A stretch of 64,000 nucleotides of DNA from Limibacter armeniacum (GCF_036880985.1 NZ_JBAJNO010000003.1:1-64000); one strand, 5' to 3'; positions 18,776 through 27,245 are shown, counted from the stretch's first letter. Translations and numbers: made by a program. The notes: generated from the sequence alone by a model not told the origin.

Positions 18776-19174
18776 TTAATTTATTTTCACCTGCTTGAAT
18801 GCTATAAGCTGTATTCTCATATACTCTTCCCATTCAAGCAGTTCGATCAATTCAAAATCACTGTACTTCTCATTAAATTCTTGATTGACTGTAGCCACAA
18901 CGACTTCAGCTCCTACCTCTAGCTCACCATCTCTAGCAAACATTGGAGTAGTACATTCTCCATTAAATCCTCTAACGCCCACTTGCAAGTACTTATTAAA
19001 GAGATCAGCTACAACGTATTCTGAAACCCCTGACACATATACCTTACTTATCGGAATGTTGGCATTTTGTGCTCTAACATATGTTTCCAATTGCTTTTTA
19101 TTCCTTTCATATTCACTGTCGGAAATTGCATAGTGAGTCTCATCTCCTGTTTCTGATAATAATATAAAATTCAT
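18776..19174 (-). CDS. hypothetical protein
   Basis: 132 residues, acidic, without signal peptide or membrane segments. I do not recognise the family. It has a predicted alpha/beta mix, with a repeated hydrophobic pattern in YVVADLFNKYLQVGVRGFNG and a C-terminal WEEYMRIQLIAF. The codon use looks like that of its neighbours and the frame is unbroken, so it is probably a real gene. It converges on the AraC gene, whose stop lies 4 bp away. It could be a small immunity-like or stress protein, but nothing shows this directly. Confidence 0.6.
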   Translation of the reverse strand: MNFILLSETGDETHYAISDSEYERNKKQLETYVRAQNANIPISKVYVSGVSEYVVADLFNKYLQVGVRGFNGECTTPMFARDGELEVGAEVVVATVNQEFNEKYSDFELIELLEWEEYMRIQLIAFKQVKIN

Positions 19175-19337
19175 ATCGCTAGAATCATTTTAGAAAGTAT
19201 AGTTCTTTAATATTTTACGAATTAGTTTGGTGAATAGTTTTAACTTAAATCCCATATTAGTTTGCTGTATACTGTAACGACCTAATAAGCTAAGCATCAT
19301 ACTTTTAAAACACTTGATTTCGAGACTATTATAGTTA

Positions 19338-19769
19338 ATGGATTTCAACAAAAGACAGATTCATCAATTAATTGATGAAAAGAACATAAATACGATTTCC
19401 TTATGGGATCATTATTTAAGTAGAGAGGAATTTGATCTATATTTTCCAAAAATTGGAACTGACTTTTATTTAGAAAGCTGTAACAAACTCAATAATTTTT
19501 TTTTGGGGTTTATTGATTATATGTCTAAACCAATATTTAGCTATGACCCCAATCAGGAACCCCTAAAAACTATCAATCCTGAATCGCTTTTAACACAAGA
19601 AATATATTCACCTGATATGGAATCCGCTATTTACTTCAATGATAATAAAACAGTAGCAATTCAAATGTCATATGATTTCTGTCTATCAATATTCTCAAGT
19701 AAATCAGATTTTCAAATCGAGCTTTTGCCAATTGTCAGAAAATACGGATTGGAAATCATTAGATTCTAA
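19338..19769 (+). CDS. hypothetical protein
   Basis: 143 residues, AT-rich codon use, no signal peptide. I do not recognise the family. It is rich in aromatic and acidic residues (SLWDHYLSREEFDLYFPKIG, then ESAIYFNDNKTVAIQMSYDF). It ends in a hydrophobic IVRKYGLEIIRF. The size and composition are like those of orphan immunity or SMI1/KNR4-like proteins, but I cannot show membership. It stands alone and is followed by the aminotransferase remnant. Confidence 0.55.
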   Translation: MDFNKRQIHQLIDEKNINTISLWDHYLSREEFDLYFPKIGTDFYLESCNKLNNFFLGFIDYMSKPIFSYDPNQEPLKTINPESLLTQEIYSPDMESAIYFNDNKTVAIQMSYDFCLSIFSSKSDFQIELLPIVRKYGLEIIRF

Positions 19770-19835
19770 GCCGTTAGTAATAACCTTCACTCAAAACTCT
19801 CCTTCCATTTTTAATATACCTTGGTAGTTTATTAT

Positions 19836-20126
19836 ATGAAAATAAAAGATTTCGCTATAGAAAGATATTTTGCCAAATATGAATCTCCAACCAAATACAT
19901 GCTATCTAGCTCATATTGTGATGGATATAAAATGAAATATGTATTGGATTTAGCTTCCCCTACATTTGAATTTGCAGAAAAACTTGTCAAAGAAACAGGA
20001 ATTATGTTGCTACCTGCTGAAACATTTGAGTATGGTAAATCTCATGCAAGGATTGGCTTTGGCAGAAAAAATTTCCCAGAAATACTACATATCTTTCAGG
20101 ACTATATAACGAAACACTACAGCTAA
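19836..20126 (+). pseudogene. middle-deleted PLP aminotransferase remnant
   Basis: A 96-codon open frame from the ATG at 19836 (an upstream alternative start at 19821 adds only MVVYY). The first ~43 residues (IKDFAIERYFAKYE, then YMLSSSYCDGYKM) match the N-terminus of fold-type I PLP aminotransferases. From about residue 44 it jumps directly to the C-terminus: AEKLVKETGIMLLPAETF, then HARIGFGRKNFPE. The roughly 270 residues between, including the PLP-lysine and the cofactor-binding domain, are missing. The join keeps the frame. The product cannot be a working aminotransferase. Whether it is still expressed is unknown. Confidence 0.75.
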
Positions 20127-20194
20127 CATTCTCTTTTTCAGAAAAGACAGTACACCAATTATCGTTTACAGCTAAATGCTAAAAAAGAACCACT

Positions 20195-20797
20195 TTGGAA
20201 AAAGAACAACACATTGCAGCGTTAAAACTAAAGTTTGAAAGTTACGCGCCCATTTCAGATGCATCCTGGTCACTAATCGAATCAATAATAGATTTCAAGT
20301 CATTAGAGAAAAATGAGATTTTACTGAAAAATGGACAGGTTGCAAAAAATGTATACTTTGTCTGTAAAGGTGCCCTAAGGGCTTATGTCACCGATTACAA
20401 TGGAAATATTTACAACAAAAACATTTTTCTTGAAACTGACTTTGCAGGCTCAACAGTTTCTTACCTCTTAAGTAAACCTTCCAACTTCACCCTAGAGGCT
20501 TTAGAAGATAATACTATTTTGATCAGCCTTAACTATCAAAAATACAGACGACTGATAGAGGAAAATATTGATTTGAAAAACTTCTATATCGCTTATCTGG
20601 AAAACAATTGGGTGATAGAAAAAGAGCAAAGAGAAATTTCCATTGTTATGCAAAATGCTACTGAAAGGTATCTGGACTTGCTTTCAAAACATCCCAATAT
20701 AGATCAGCGAATACAACAACTACACATAGCTTCGCATCTAGGTATTACACCCACCCAGCTTAGCAGGATTCGAAAAGATTTAAAAAAAAGTCATTGA
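20195..20797 (+). CDS. Crp/Fnr family regulator
   Basis: 200 residues, starting at TTG. No in-frame ATG lies closer upstream, and the N-terminal residues EKEQHIAALKLKFESYAPIS fit the family. The cNMP-binding-like beta-roll spans about 25-120 (NEILLKNGQVAKNVYFVCKG, a pattern common in Bacteroidota Crp-like proteins). The C-terminal winged helix is short (IASHLGITPTQLSRIRKDLK). The Arg-Ala signature for cAMP is absent, so the ligand is uncertain. The following DUF606 transporter and GNAT genes form a two-gene operon 170 bp downstream that it may regulate. Confidence 0.85.
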   Translation: MEKEQHIAALKLKFESYAPISDASWSLIESIIDFKSLEKNEILLKNGQVAKNVYFVCKGALRAYVTDYNGNIYNKNIFLETDFAGSTVSYLLSKPSNFTLEALEDNTILISLNYQKYRRLIEENIDLKNFYIAYLENNWVIEKEQREISIVMQNATERYLDLLSKHPNIDQRIQQLHIASHLGITPTQLSRIRKDLKKSH

Positions 20798-20968
20798 ATC
20801 AACATATGTAAATGCCATAGGCAATCCCTTCTAATATTTTTGTCTTATCACTTATAGCAAAAATATTATGAACTATATCAAATACTTAAAATGGTGTTAT
20901 GCAACTATTTGCTGTACACCATACAGTCTACTGGAAAGAAAACCAATAAGTGATTTATTTGACAAGCC

Positions 20969-21418
20969 ATGAATCAAATAACACTATCTGCGCTAGCCAT
21001 ATTAGGAGGAATCTTTTTGGCTGCTCAAGGGAGCTTTAATTCGACTTTAGGGATCTTGCTTAAAAACCCTTTGCTGGCGTCAGTAGTTGCTTTTTTCAGC
21101 AGTACTGTATTTGCAATAGCCTTTGTTTTACTTAGTGTCAGAAGCTTTCCGACTTGGGTCGATTTAAAACAGATTCCCATTTATTTATGGTTTACAGGAG
21201 GACTTTTCAGCGTTTTAGGGATTAGTCTTTACTATTATACCATTCCAAAACTAGGCATATCAACAATGATCTCTTTGGGGTTATTTGGTCAGTTAGCATT
21301 TTCTACAATTGCTGGTCATTTCGGATGGCTAAACTTACCAATGGAGCCAATAACTATAAAAAGAGGTTTAGGCCTTATGATAATGATGACAGGAATTATT
21401 TTAATCAATATAAAATGA
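20969..21418 (+). CDS. DUF606 (YdcZ-type) DMT family membrane protein
   Basis: 149 residues, five hydrophobic segments, the normal length for this half-size drug/metabolite transporter family. The start ALAILGGIFLAAQGSFNSTL and the end RGLGLMIMMTGIILINIK match YdcZ-like proteins. It sits in the inner membrane and probably works as a dimer or pair. Its substrate is unknown. The stop overlaps the start of the acetyltransferase gene (ATGA), so both are translated together. A Crp-like regulator precedes it on the same strand. Confidence 0.85.
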   Translation: MNQITLSALAILGGIFLAAQGSFNSTLGILLKNPLLASVVAFFSSTVFAIAFVLLSVRSFPTWVDLKQIPIYLWFTGGLFSVLGISLYYYTIPKLGISTMISLGLFGQLAFSTIAGHFGWLNLPMEPITIKRGLGLMIMMTGIILINIK

Positions 21419-22161
21419 AAGAGACAACCAGCTTAAAGCAAGCGAATATAGATAACCTGACTTCACTTTGGAAGACAGTAGGAAGTTCATTTAATGCCTA
21501 TTCCAAGATGTCAGGCTTTGAATATTGTGAAATTCAAAATGCTGAATGGCCAAACAGAGTATGGTTTAACCAAAATATCACACAACAAACTGTTGACTCC
21601 CTTAAAGAGAAAATAGCTGCTTCAACTTCCAAAATCACATTGCCTGTTTGGAATATTGAACACCAAAAGGAGGCTTCCATTTTAGAACGCAATGGCTTCA
21701 AAGCTACTTTTGAACAAGTTGGCATGTTATTGAAAATACAAAGCCGCTTTGAAACTGAAGGTCATGTAAAAATACAGCGTGTTGCAAACGAGACTGAAGC
21801 TAAACTATGGGCTGAGCTATTCAAAAAGTCATTCGGCTATATCATTAGTCATGAAACCGTTAGTAAAACATATAAGGATATTAATTTTTACATAGCGTAT
21901 CATGATCATGTGGCTGTGGGTACAGCATTATTACATAAAACCGATCGTATTTTGGGTGTTCATTCTGTGGGTATTCCACCTGAAATGAGAAGAAGGGGCT
22001 ATGCAGAGCAAATAATGAAATTACTGATCAATCTTGCAGTTGAAAATCAATATGAATATATAACCCTACAAGCGTCTAGTATGGGCAAACACTTATACCT
22101 GAAACTAGGTTTTGAAGAGCAGTTTTTGATCAGAAACTACACTTTAAAACACTATACATAG
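21415..22161 (+). CDS. GNAT family N-acetyltransferase
   Basis: 248 residues from the ATG at 21415, which overlaps the upstream stop as ATGA. A longer in-frame start at 21325 would lie deep inside the transporter gene and is rejected. The GNAT fold is in the C-terminal half. Motif A appears as GVHSVGIPPEMRRRGYAEQI with the acetyl-CoA-binding R-x-x-G-x-A run, followed by ASSMGKHLYLKLGFEEQFLI. The N-terminal half is a second, degenerate GNAT-like domain. The acceptor substrate is unknown. Coupling to a small exporter suggests modification and export of the same toxic compound, which is inference. Confidence 0.88.
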   Translation: MKETTSLKQANIDNLTSLWKTVGSSFNAYSKMSGFEYCEIQNAEWPNRVWFNQNITQQTVDSLKEKIAASTSKITLPVWNIEHQKEASILERNGFKATFEQVGMLLKIQSRFETEGHVKIQRVANETEAKLWAELFKKSFGYIISHETVSKTYKDINFYIAYHDHVAVGTALLHKTDRILGVHSVGIPPEMRRRGYAEQIMKLLINLAVENQYEYITLQASSMGKHLYLKLGFEEQFLIRNYTLKHYT

Positions 22162-22254
22162 TAAATCATTTCAAACACCACCTTTTATCTAGTTAGAATA
22201 AAAACCATAAGGAGTGAACAGTCACAACCAAGCTTACAAACTATATTTTCTAAG

Positions 22255-22287
22255 CCAGACCCAAAGAGTACTTGGGTCTGGTTTTTA
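22255..22287 (+). terminator. intrinsic terminator after GNAT gene
   Basis: The arms CCAGACCCAAG and CTTGGGTCTGG are followed by six T. It belongs to the recurrent CCAGACCC/CCAAACCC hairpin type seen repeatedly in this window. Confidence 0.88.
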
Positions 22288-22341
22288 TTTGCACGCCATC
22301 AAAAAAATGGGCTATTGAATACTATTAGGCATATTGTTTTT

Positions 22342-22782
22342 TTATCCTCCTTCCCTATAAACCTCTGCACTTTCCAGTATATAATTGCATTGATAAACGT
22401 CATCCTGATTCAGTCTTAACCTACCTTTAATCGTGACTACCTGATCCATAGTGAACCTTGGGTGATTGGGGTTGAGCTTTAATTCAACAATAGATTCCGG
22501 ACCACCATTTCCACAGAAAAAACAAGCAGAATATGGGTTTCGAGACAGGATATAGATTCCCTTTTTGTCGTCAATAGCCAGTATATATCCCTTAAGACAT
22601 ACATGTTTACCTTCCAATGATTTCACCTTTGGACCAAAATGAGGGTAGTAATAATAAGCATCAACCTCTTGGCTGTATTTGTCGGTAAACTGTACATCCA
22701 TAAGTGTCTTCCAAGTAATGCTGGTTTGTGCAAGTGCGGGAGAACTGAGCAGTAAAAAAAGTATGGTTACAAGCTTAAGCAT
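22342..22782 (-). CDS. secreted protein of the zinc locus
   Basis: 146 residues with a signal peptide (1-18, ending ALAQ). The mature part contains a conserved-looking SACFFCGNGGPESIVELKL with a CxxC pair, and an OB-fold-like stretch VTIKGRLRLNQDDVYQCNYI. Proteins of this kind are found beside ABC permease and ATPase genes in Bacteroidota, and I know of no established function. Its ATG overlaps the end of the ABC remnant by 8 bases, so it was the last gene of a minus-strand operon behind the Zur-like boxes at 23132-23187. The CxxC and Cys pair could bind zinc, which is inference. Confidence 0.75.
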   Translation of the reverse strand: MLKLVTILFLLLSSPALAQTSITWKTLMDVQFTDKYSQEVDAYYYYPHFGPKVKSLEGKHVCLKGYILAIDDKKGIYILSRNPYSACFFCGNGGPESIVELKLNPNHPRFTMDQVVTIKGRLRLNQDDVYQCNYILESAEVYREGG

Positions 22783-23089
22783 TGGTCAATGTTTTTGAGA
22801 TATTGATATTGAATACTTGGATTCCAGGAAGTAAGGACGCCAATAATCCTATTGACAAGGCAGTTAAAAAATTCGCCATTCCTCTGCTGTCTATTCCCAT
22901 CTGGAAAAACTGTCGAAATAATTTGCCTCCATCTGATAAGAAACCAACCACAACCCTACACGGTTGGGTGGTTTTCCCTATACCGGCCTCTCCTAGAATA
23001 GGTAAGCCCCCCTTCTTTAGCTCAATGTCAGGGAAGCTAAAGTGGTGCTGTTCATTATATGCGGAAATCAGTGACCTAGTCTTGAACAT
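22775..23089 (-). pseudogene. chimeric remnant: ABC ATPase start fused to permease end
   Basis: 104 codons from the ATG at 23089. Residues 1-41 are the N-terminus of an ABC ATPase, ending in a slightly altered Walker A (GEAGIGKTT). Everything after the P-loop is missing: no signature, no Walker B. The last ~35 residues (TALSIGLLASLLPGIQVFN then INISKTLTNA) are the C-terminus of an FtsX-type permease. An in-frame deletion of roughly 1.5 kb spanning the two original genes explains this. The reading frame extends upstream to 23188, but that part crosses the Zur-like boxes and is not coding. The original transporter must be inactive. Confidence 0.75.
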
Positions 23090-23131
23090 ATCTTCTCCTT
23101 TTTGTTTGCAAACATAGCGAGTGATAATTTT

Positions 23132-23152
23132 AAACGCAATATTGTTGCGTTT
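23132..23152. promoter_or_regulatory. Zur-like operator 1
   Basis: Palindrome with arms AAACGCAA and TTGCGTTT. The core CGCAATATTGTTGCG fits the pattern nGCAAC-N3-GTTGCn with one mismatch. It lies 43 bp before the ATG of the ABC remnant in the divergent promoter region of the zinc locus. Confidence 0.7.
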
Positions 23153-23172
23153 AAAAAATGCACGACTATATT

Positions 23173-23187
23173 TGCAACATTGTTGCA
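23173..23187. promoter_or_regulatory. Zur-like operator 2
   Basis: Perfect 7-1-7 palindrome TGCAACATTGTTGCA, 14 bp before the MerC-like gene. It matches the inverted-repeat style of Fur/Zur boxes and is repeated in two variants in this locus. With a Fur-family gene 1.7 kb away, Zur is the obvious candidate. Confidence 0.75.
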
Positions 23188-23201
23188 TTTAATAGTTTTA
23201 T

Positions 23202-23624
23202 ATGAAGAATCATCAGTTTATAGGTTCCAACATGGATTTTATAGGGTTCAGTGTTTCGTTGCTTTGTGCTGTGCATTGTATCGCATTACCCATATTTCTA
23301 AGTATTGTCCCACTTACCGGACTCCAGTTTCTAGATCATATCTGGATCGAGTATTCGATTATTCTAGCCAGTTTTATTATTGCCTCTTATGCCCTTATAC
23401 ATGGTTACTACAAACACCACCAAAAACCATTGGCAATGACTGTTGTAGTGGTTGGTTTTATACTGATTGTGACTGGTCATTTTTTACAAGATGAATGGAA
23501 AGAAATCATGCTGACTTCAAGTGGAGGAGTTGTGATAGCTATTGCTCACCTATTGAACTGGAAACACATTAAACAAGCGAATACCATGTTTCCAGAGTGT
23601 TTAGATCAAGATAAATCAAAGTAA
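23202..23624 (+). CDS. MerC domain membrane protein
   Basis: 140 residues with four membrane helices. The first helix region carries the cysteine pair in [19 protein letters not shown], the MerC metal-binding signature. Basic and His-rich loops follow ([10 protein letters not shown]). MerC proteins move Hg2+ in mercury operons. Isolated copies beside CobW and Zur genes, as here, are more likely to take up zinc, which is inference from context. It is the first gene after the Zur-like box at 23173 and lies 1 bp before the CobW GTPase gene. Confidence 0.88.
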   Translation: MKNHQFIGSNMDFIGFSVSLLCAVHCIALPIFLSIVPLTGLQFLDHIWIEYSIILASFIIASYALIHGYYKHHQKPLAMTVVVVGFILIVTGHFLQDEWKEIMLTSSGGVVIAIAHLLNWKHIKQANTMFPECLDQDKSK

Positions 23625-23625
23625 A

Positions 23626-24867
23626 ATGTTAGGAGTAAAAAAATTACCTGTAACTGTACTCAGTGGCTTTTTGGGCGCCGGAAAAACCACGTTGCTTAAC
23701 CATATCCTACACAACAAGCAAGGGTTAAAAGTTGCTGTTATCGTAAATGATATGAGTGAAGTGAATATTGACGCACAGTTGGTAGAAAATGAAGGAACTC
23801 TTTCCAGAACAGAGGAAAAACTGGTAGAGATGAGTAATGGATGTATTTGCTGTACCTTACGTGAAGACCTTATGGTAGAAGTAGAGCGACTGGCCAAGGA
23901 AAACCGTTTTGATTATCTGGTAATTGAAAGTACTGGCATTTCTGAGCCAGTTCCAGTAGCCCAAACCTTTACCTTTCAGGATGAGCAAAACGGCATTGAC
24001 CTAAGTAGGTTCAGTTATATTGATACAATGGTAACCGTAGTAGATGCCTTCAATTTTTTCAAGGACTTTGGGAGCAAAGAGCTTTTGCAGGACAGAAATC
24101 TGACAGATATGGAAGAAGATTACCGAACGATAGTCAACTTACTTACAGATCAGATCGAATTTGCCAATGTGATTATCTTAAATAAAGCAGACTTAGTATC
24201 AGAGGAAGTATTGGGGACTTTGAAGTCTGCCATACAAAAGCTTAATCCAGGGGCTAATATTTTGACAACATCCTATGGGAAAATCAGTCCGGATAAGATC
24301 CTGAAAACTGGATTGTTTGACTATGAAGAAGCTGAACAAAGTGCCGGTTGGATAGAAGAGTTGAAAAAAGACAGTCACAATCCGGAAACGGAAGAATATG
24401 GAGTTGGGTCATTTGTATTCAGGGATAAGCGACCGTTCCACCCAGCGCGGTTTTGGAAGTATATTCAGGAAGGTTTTCCCACCAGTATTATTCGCAGTAA
24501 AGGATTATTTTGGCTGTCTTCTCGGCCTGACCAAGCAATGGTATGGAGTCAGGCAGGAGGTTCGCTTCAGGCAGACAGTGCAGGAGTTTGGTGGAGCAGT
24601 ATGCCCTACCATGTCCGTGCTGGTTTCCCAAGCTTTCTTTATAACCAAAAACAAATTGAAGATGGCTGGCATAAAATTTTTGGTGACCGAAAAAATGAGT
24701 TAGTGTTTATAGGACAGGACTTAAACAAAGCTCAAATATTGGAAGAGTTGGAAGCTTGTCTGTGTACAAAGGATGAGATAGCCAAGATAAGTTGGGAAAA
24801 TGGAGGAGATGACCATTGGCCAGTACAACGTGCCATTCCTCCACATAAAAGTAAATTGAGTTCTTAA
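23626..24867 (+). CDS. zigA: CobW/COG0523 GTPase, probable zinc chaperone
   Basis: 413 residues. G1 loop GFLGAGKTT lies near the N-terminus, the metal-binding CxCC motif appears as [12 protein letters not shown]4 as ILNKADLV, and the C-terminal CobW_C domain runs from about 250 ([19 protein letters not shown]). The family includes ZigA/ZNG1, GTP-driven zinc metallochaperones made under zinc shortage. A Zur-like box upstream, a MerC neighbour and the convergent Fur-family gene (3 bp away) all point to that role rather than cobalamin synthesis. The symbol is used on that basis. Confidence 0.9.
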   Translation: MLGVKKLPVTVLSGFLGAGKTTLLNHILHNKQGLKVAVIVNDMSEVNIDAQLVENEGTLSRTEEKLVEMSNGCICCTLREDLMVEVERLAKENRFDYLVIESTGISEPVPVAQTFTFQDEQNGIDLSRFSYIDTMVTVVDAFNFFKDFGSKELLQDRNLTDMEEDYRTIVNLLTDQIEFANVIILNKADLVSEEVLGTLKSAIQKLNPGANILTTSYGKISPDKILKTGLFDYEEAEQSAGWIEELKKDSHNPETEEYGVGSFVFRDKRPFHPARFWKYIQEGFPTSIIRSKGLFWLSSRPDQAMVWSQAGGSLQADSAGVWWSSMPYHVRAGFPSFLYNQKQIEDGWHKIFGDRKNELVFIGQDLNKAQILEELEACLCTKDEIAKISWENGGDDHWPVQRAIPPHKSKLSS

Positions 24868-24870
24868 GCT

Positions 24871-25299
24871 TTATGAATTTGAACATGATTCACAAGTTCC
24901 ATGAATGATGAAATCGGAGTGATCTTTTTGATATCCCTTCGGTAAAGAAATCTTGGGAATGTGGATATCTTCCATACAGTAGGTTTGTTCACACTTGTGA
25001 CATACAAAATGTATATGATCATCTTCATGTTTCTCTGATGAACAATCATGGCTACACAGTGCATACTTTGCGATAGCCCCATGGACATCAGGCACCTTGT
25101 GGATCAACCCTTTTTCAACAAAAGCATCTAATGCCCGGTAGATAGTAACCCTATCCTGTCCGGGCTTTAATTTTTCAGTGATATCGTGATGGGACAAAGC
25201 ATGTTTTGCCTCAGCAAATAAAGTCAACAACTCAATTCTAAATGGTGTTCTCCTTATACCATGCTCTTTTAAGCTTTCTTCTATATTAAACCTCTCCAT
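24871..25299 (-). CDS. zur: Fur family repressor, probable Zur
   Basis: 142 residues. The winged helix spans about 1-80 (EHGIRRTPFRIELLTLFAEA, then HHDITEKLKPGQDRVTIYRA). The dimerisation and metal domain holds HIHFVCHKCEQTYC and a final CESC, the two CxxC pairs of the structural zinc site. The sequence H-DCSSEKHEDDHIH provides His ligands for the regulatory site. Location beside the CobW GTPase and MerC genes, and nearby TGCAAC-N3-GTTGCA-type palindromes, favour Zur over Fur or PerR. A variant box lies 68 bp upstream of its own start, suggesting autoregulation. Confidence 0.88.
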   Translation of the reverse strand: MERFNIEESLKEHGIRRTPFRIELLTLFAEAKHALSHHDITEKLKPGQDRVTIYRALDAFVEKGLIHKVPDVHGAIAKYALCSHDCSSEKHEDDHIHFVCHKCEQTYCMEDIHIPKISLPKGYQKDHSDFIIHGTCESCSNS

Positions 25300-25366
25300 G
25301 TCGCAAAAGTATATATTTAAACTGTTATTCAGGCATTCGATATACTATAATAGTGACGAATACAGA

Positions 25367-25381
25367 CGCAACAACGTTTCG
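25367..25381. promoter_or_regulatory. Zur-like operator 3
   Basis: CGCAACAACGTTTCG fits the nGCAAC-N3-GTTGCn pattern with one mismatch in the right arm and lies upstream of the zur gene. It is the weakest of the three boxes. Confidence 0.45.
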
Positions 25382-25494
25382 TTAATTTAACACATTTTAC
25401 CTGATATAGAAGCTGGAAGTCCGTAGATCAATCTAACTTCCTATAATACTTAATTAGGTAATGGCAAAGTCCCTACTCTCTACAACTAAATACC

Positions 25495-26773
25495 CACTCT
25501 ACGGTACCGTTTTAATAACAAAGTGAGTTAAGGGTGTAATACTGGATTACAGGATATTTGCAGGTTATTTAAGGGCTGATTGGGGCAAGAAAAAGCAAAG
25601 GTCTAACTTTGCCGTTCGCCAAAACCACAAGCCAGACCTTTACCTTTATGTTGACTGCAAATATACTTGAAATCCTCTGCGGTTTCCAAATCGTCAAAGG
25701 CAAACCAAGCAAACAGGTACTAGCCAAGCTAATTACGGCCTTGGTGGAAGATGAAAATGTGCAATTTCATCAGATAGCCAAAAACTTGCCATCCAAGGCG
25801 CAAAAAGCTTCTCGGACCAAGCAAGTCAAACGCTTTATGTCAGGAGCTGTGTTCAATTATCAGGCCCTGATGGCATGGTTGTTTTCCTGCCTGCCATCCG
25901 GAAAGATCACCCTCTGCATTGACCGAACCAACTGGCAGTCCAGAAAGCAGGCAGTGAATATTCTGGCCGTGACGGCCTACAGTCATGGCGTGGGTTTCCC
26001 ACTGGCTTTTCGGCTACTGGACAAAAAAGGAAACAGCCACCAGCAGGAGCGTATTGATTTGCTGAAGGAAGTACTTCAGATTGTGCCTCCCGAACGGATC
26101 GGGAAAGTGATTGCAGACCGGGAGTTTATCGGCAAAAAGTGGCTTCGGTTTATGACCATGCAAGGGATTGTCTTCTGCGTTCGGATTCCATCACACCACA
26201 AAATCAACATCGATGGTGTGGAGAAAACAGGAGAGGTATGGAGCAAAGAAGGCTTTCGCTGTACTGACCGAAGAGCAACGATCTATGGAATGGACCTGAC
26301 TCTTTCCATGCAGATGACCAAGGATAAAAACGGGCGAAAGGACTACCTGATCGTAGTCTCAAACCTGATGAAAAGAGGCTTGCTGTCAAGCTATAGAAAA
26401 CGGTGGAGCATCGAGGTGTTCTTCCAGTCGCTCAAAGGGCGGGGATTCAACCTGGAAGCCACTCACCTGACCAAATTGGATCGGCTTGAAAGACTTTTTG
26501 CTGTGGTGTGTATGGCCTTTGCTGTTTGTCACTTATTTGGCGTGGCTTTCCATGAAAAAGTACAAAACATAAAAGTAAAGAACCACGGTTACAGGGAGAA
26601 CAGCTATTTCAGAAAGGGAAAAGATCTGTTGCAGGAACATTTCTGTACGAGATCCCGCCAAGTAGGTAATGAGATCAAAGGACTTTGGAAGAAGTTTTGG
26701 AGGGGAATTAGTCCCAAAACACCATCTGAAAAACTGGTTTTTAGTTGGTTATAAAAAAGTGTACCGTAGAGTG
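25495..26773 (+). mobile_element. complete IS4-family insertion sequence
   Basis: 1279 bp. The ends are inverted repeats: CACTCTACGGTAC at the left and its complement GTACCGTAGAGTG at the right, extending a few bases further with mismatches. A 9-bp direct repeat, CTAAATACC, flanks the element exactly (25486-25494 and 26774-26782). One intact transposase gene fills it. The intact frame, inverted repeats and target duplication indicate a recent insertion. GC content is clearly higher than in the surroundings. Confidence 0.95.
25648..26754 (+). CDS. IS4-family DDE transposase
   Basis: 368 residues from the ATG at 25648 (a TTG at 25609 would add 13 residues). The DDE triad is recognisable: first Asp in ITLCIDRTNWQ, second in KVIADREFIGKKW, and the Glu in the YREK-type motif YRKRWSIEVFFQSLKGRGFN. 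The frame is intact and the length is usual for compact IS4 members. It catalyses cut-and-paste movement of the surrounding 1279-bp element. The stop lies 19 bp before the right end. No passenger gene is present. Confidence 0.93.
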   Translation: MLTANILEILCGFQIVKGKPSKQVLAKLITALVEDENVQFHQIAKNLPSKAQKASRTKQVKRFMSGAVFNYQALMAWLFSCLPSGKITLCIDRTNWQSRKQAVNILAVTAYSHGVGFPLAFRLLDKKGNSHQQERIDLLKEVLQIVPPERIGKVIADREFIGKKWLRFMTMQGIVFCVRIPSHHKINIDGVEKTGEVWSKEGFRCTDRRATIYGMDLTLSMQMTKDKNGRKDYLIVVSNLMKRGLLSSYRKRWSIEVFFQSLKGRGFNLEATHLTKLDRLERLFAVVCMAFAVCHLFGVAFHEKVQNIKVKNHGYRENSYFRKGKDLLQEHFCTRSRQVGNEIKGLWKKFWRGISPKTPSEKLVFSWL

Positions 26774-26796
26774 CTAAATACCATTAAATCATCCCA

Positions 26797-26855
26797 TAGC
26801 CGTCAATACATCTTAGATTAATACTATATTGAAAAGGATTAAAATTAAATGCTTT
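26797..26855 (+). repeat. dispersed hairpin repeat, copy B
   Basis: Contains ATCTTAGATTAATACTATAT and TGAAAAGGATTAAAATTAAA, aligned with the core of the other copies. It ends a few bases before the ATG of the cREC gene. The 5' end is only 15 bp from the IS4 target duplication and is poorly preserved. Confidence 0.55.
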
Positions 26856-26862
26856 TTTAAAA

Positions 26863-27198
26863 ATGAAAAAACTATTTCTAGACGACATTAGGACAATCAA
26901 TATGGTTTACGATAAATCCATGGAATCGGAATTTGACATCGTAAGGACGTACAGCGACTTTGTTGATTACATAAAAACAAATGGTCTTCCCGACTTCATC
27001 AGTTTTGACAATGACCTAGGACTAGATAATAAAGGAGAGGTCGCACTAGACGGCTATGCGGCAGCCAAATGGTTAGTTTATGAATCCGAACTTGACTTAA
27101 CTAACCTAAAATTTAAAGTGCATTCTGCTAATCCAGTTGCAGCCAAACAGATTCATGGGCTTTTGACTAATTATATCAGGCACTTAAATGAAAAGTAA
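26863..27198 (+). CDS. cyclic-phosphate-processing receiver-like (cREC) protein
   Basis: 111 residues, a stand-alone receiver-like fold. The start KKLFLDDIRTINMVYDK and the central PDFISFDNDLGLD are the hallmarks of the cREC family, in which the receiver core keeps two acidic clusters but has a predicted role in handling cyclic phosphates of nucleotides or RNA rather than phosphotransfer. Proteins of this kind are common as solitary cargo. It is directly preceded by hairpin repeat copy B and stands alone. It has no kinase partner. The biochemical role is a family prediction. Confidence 0.82.
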   Translation: MKKLFLDDIRTINMVYDKSMESEFDIVRTYSDFVDYIKTNGLPDFISFDNDLGLDNKGEVALDGYAAAKWLVYESELDLTNLKFKVHSANPVAAKQIHGLLTNYIRHLNEK

Positions 27199-27245
27199 AA
27201 ACAGTCACCAACTATAATCTCTGCTAGTACTAATCAATCTTAATG

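Noticed and set aside
23090-23188. Upstream extension of the ABC remnant frame
   Set aside because: It runs through the two Zur-like palindromes, and MFKTRSLI at 23089 is the normal ATPase start.
23202-23624. Mercury resistance operon based on MerC
   Set aside because: No MerA, MerR or MerT is nearby, and Zur-like boxes with a CobW GTPase point to zinc.
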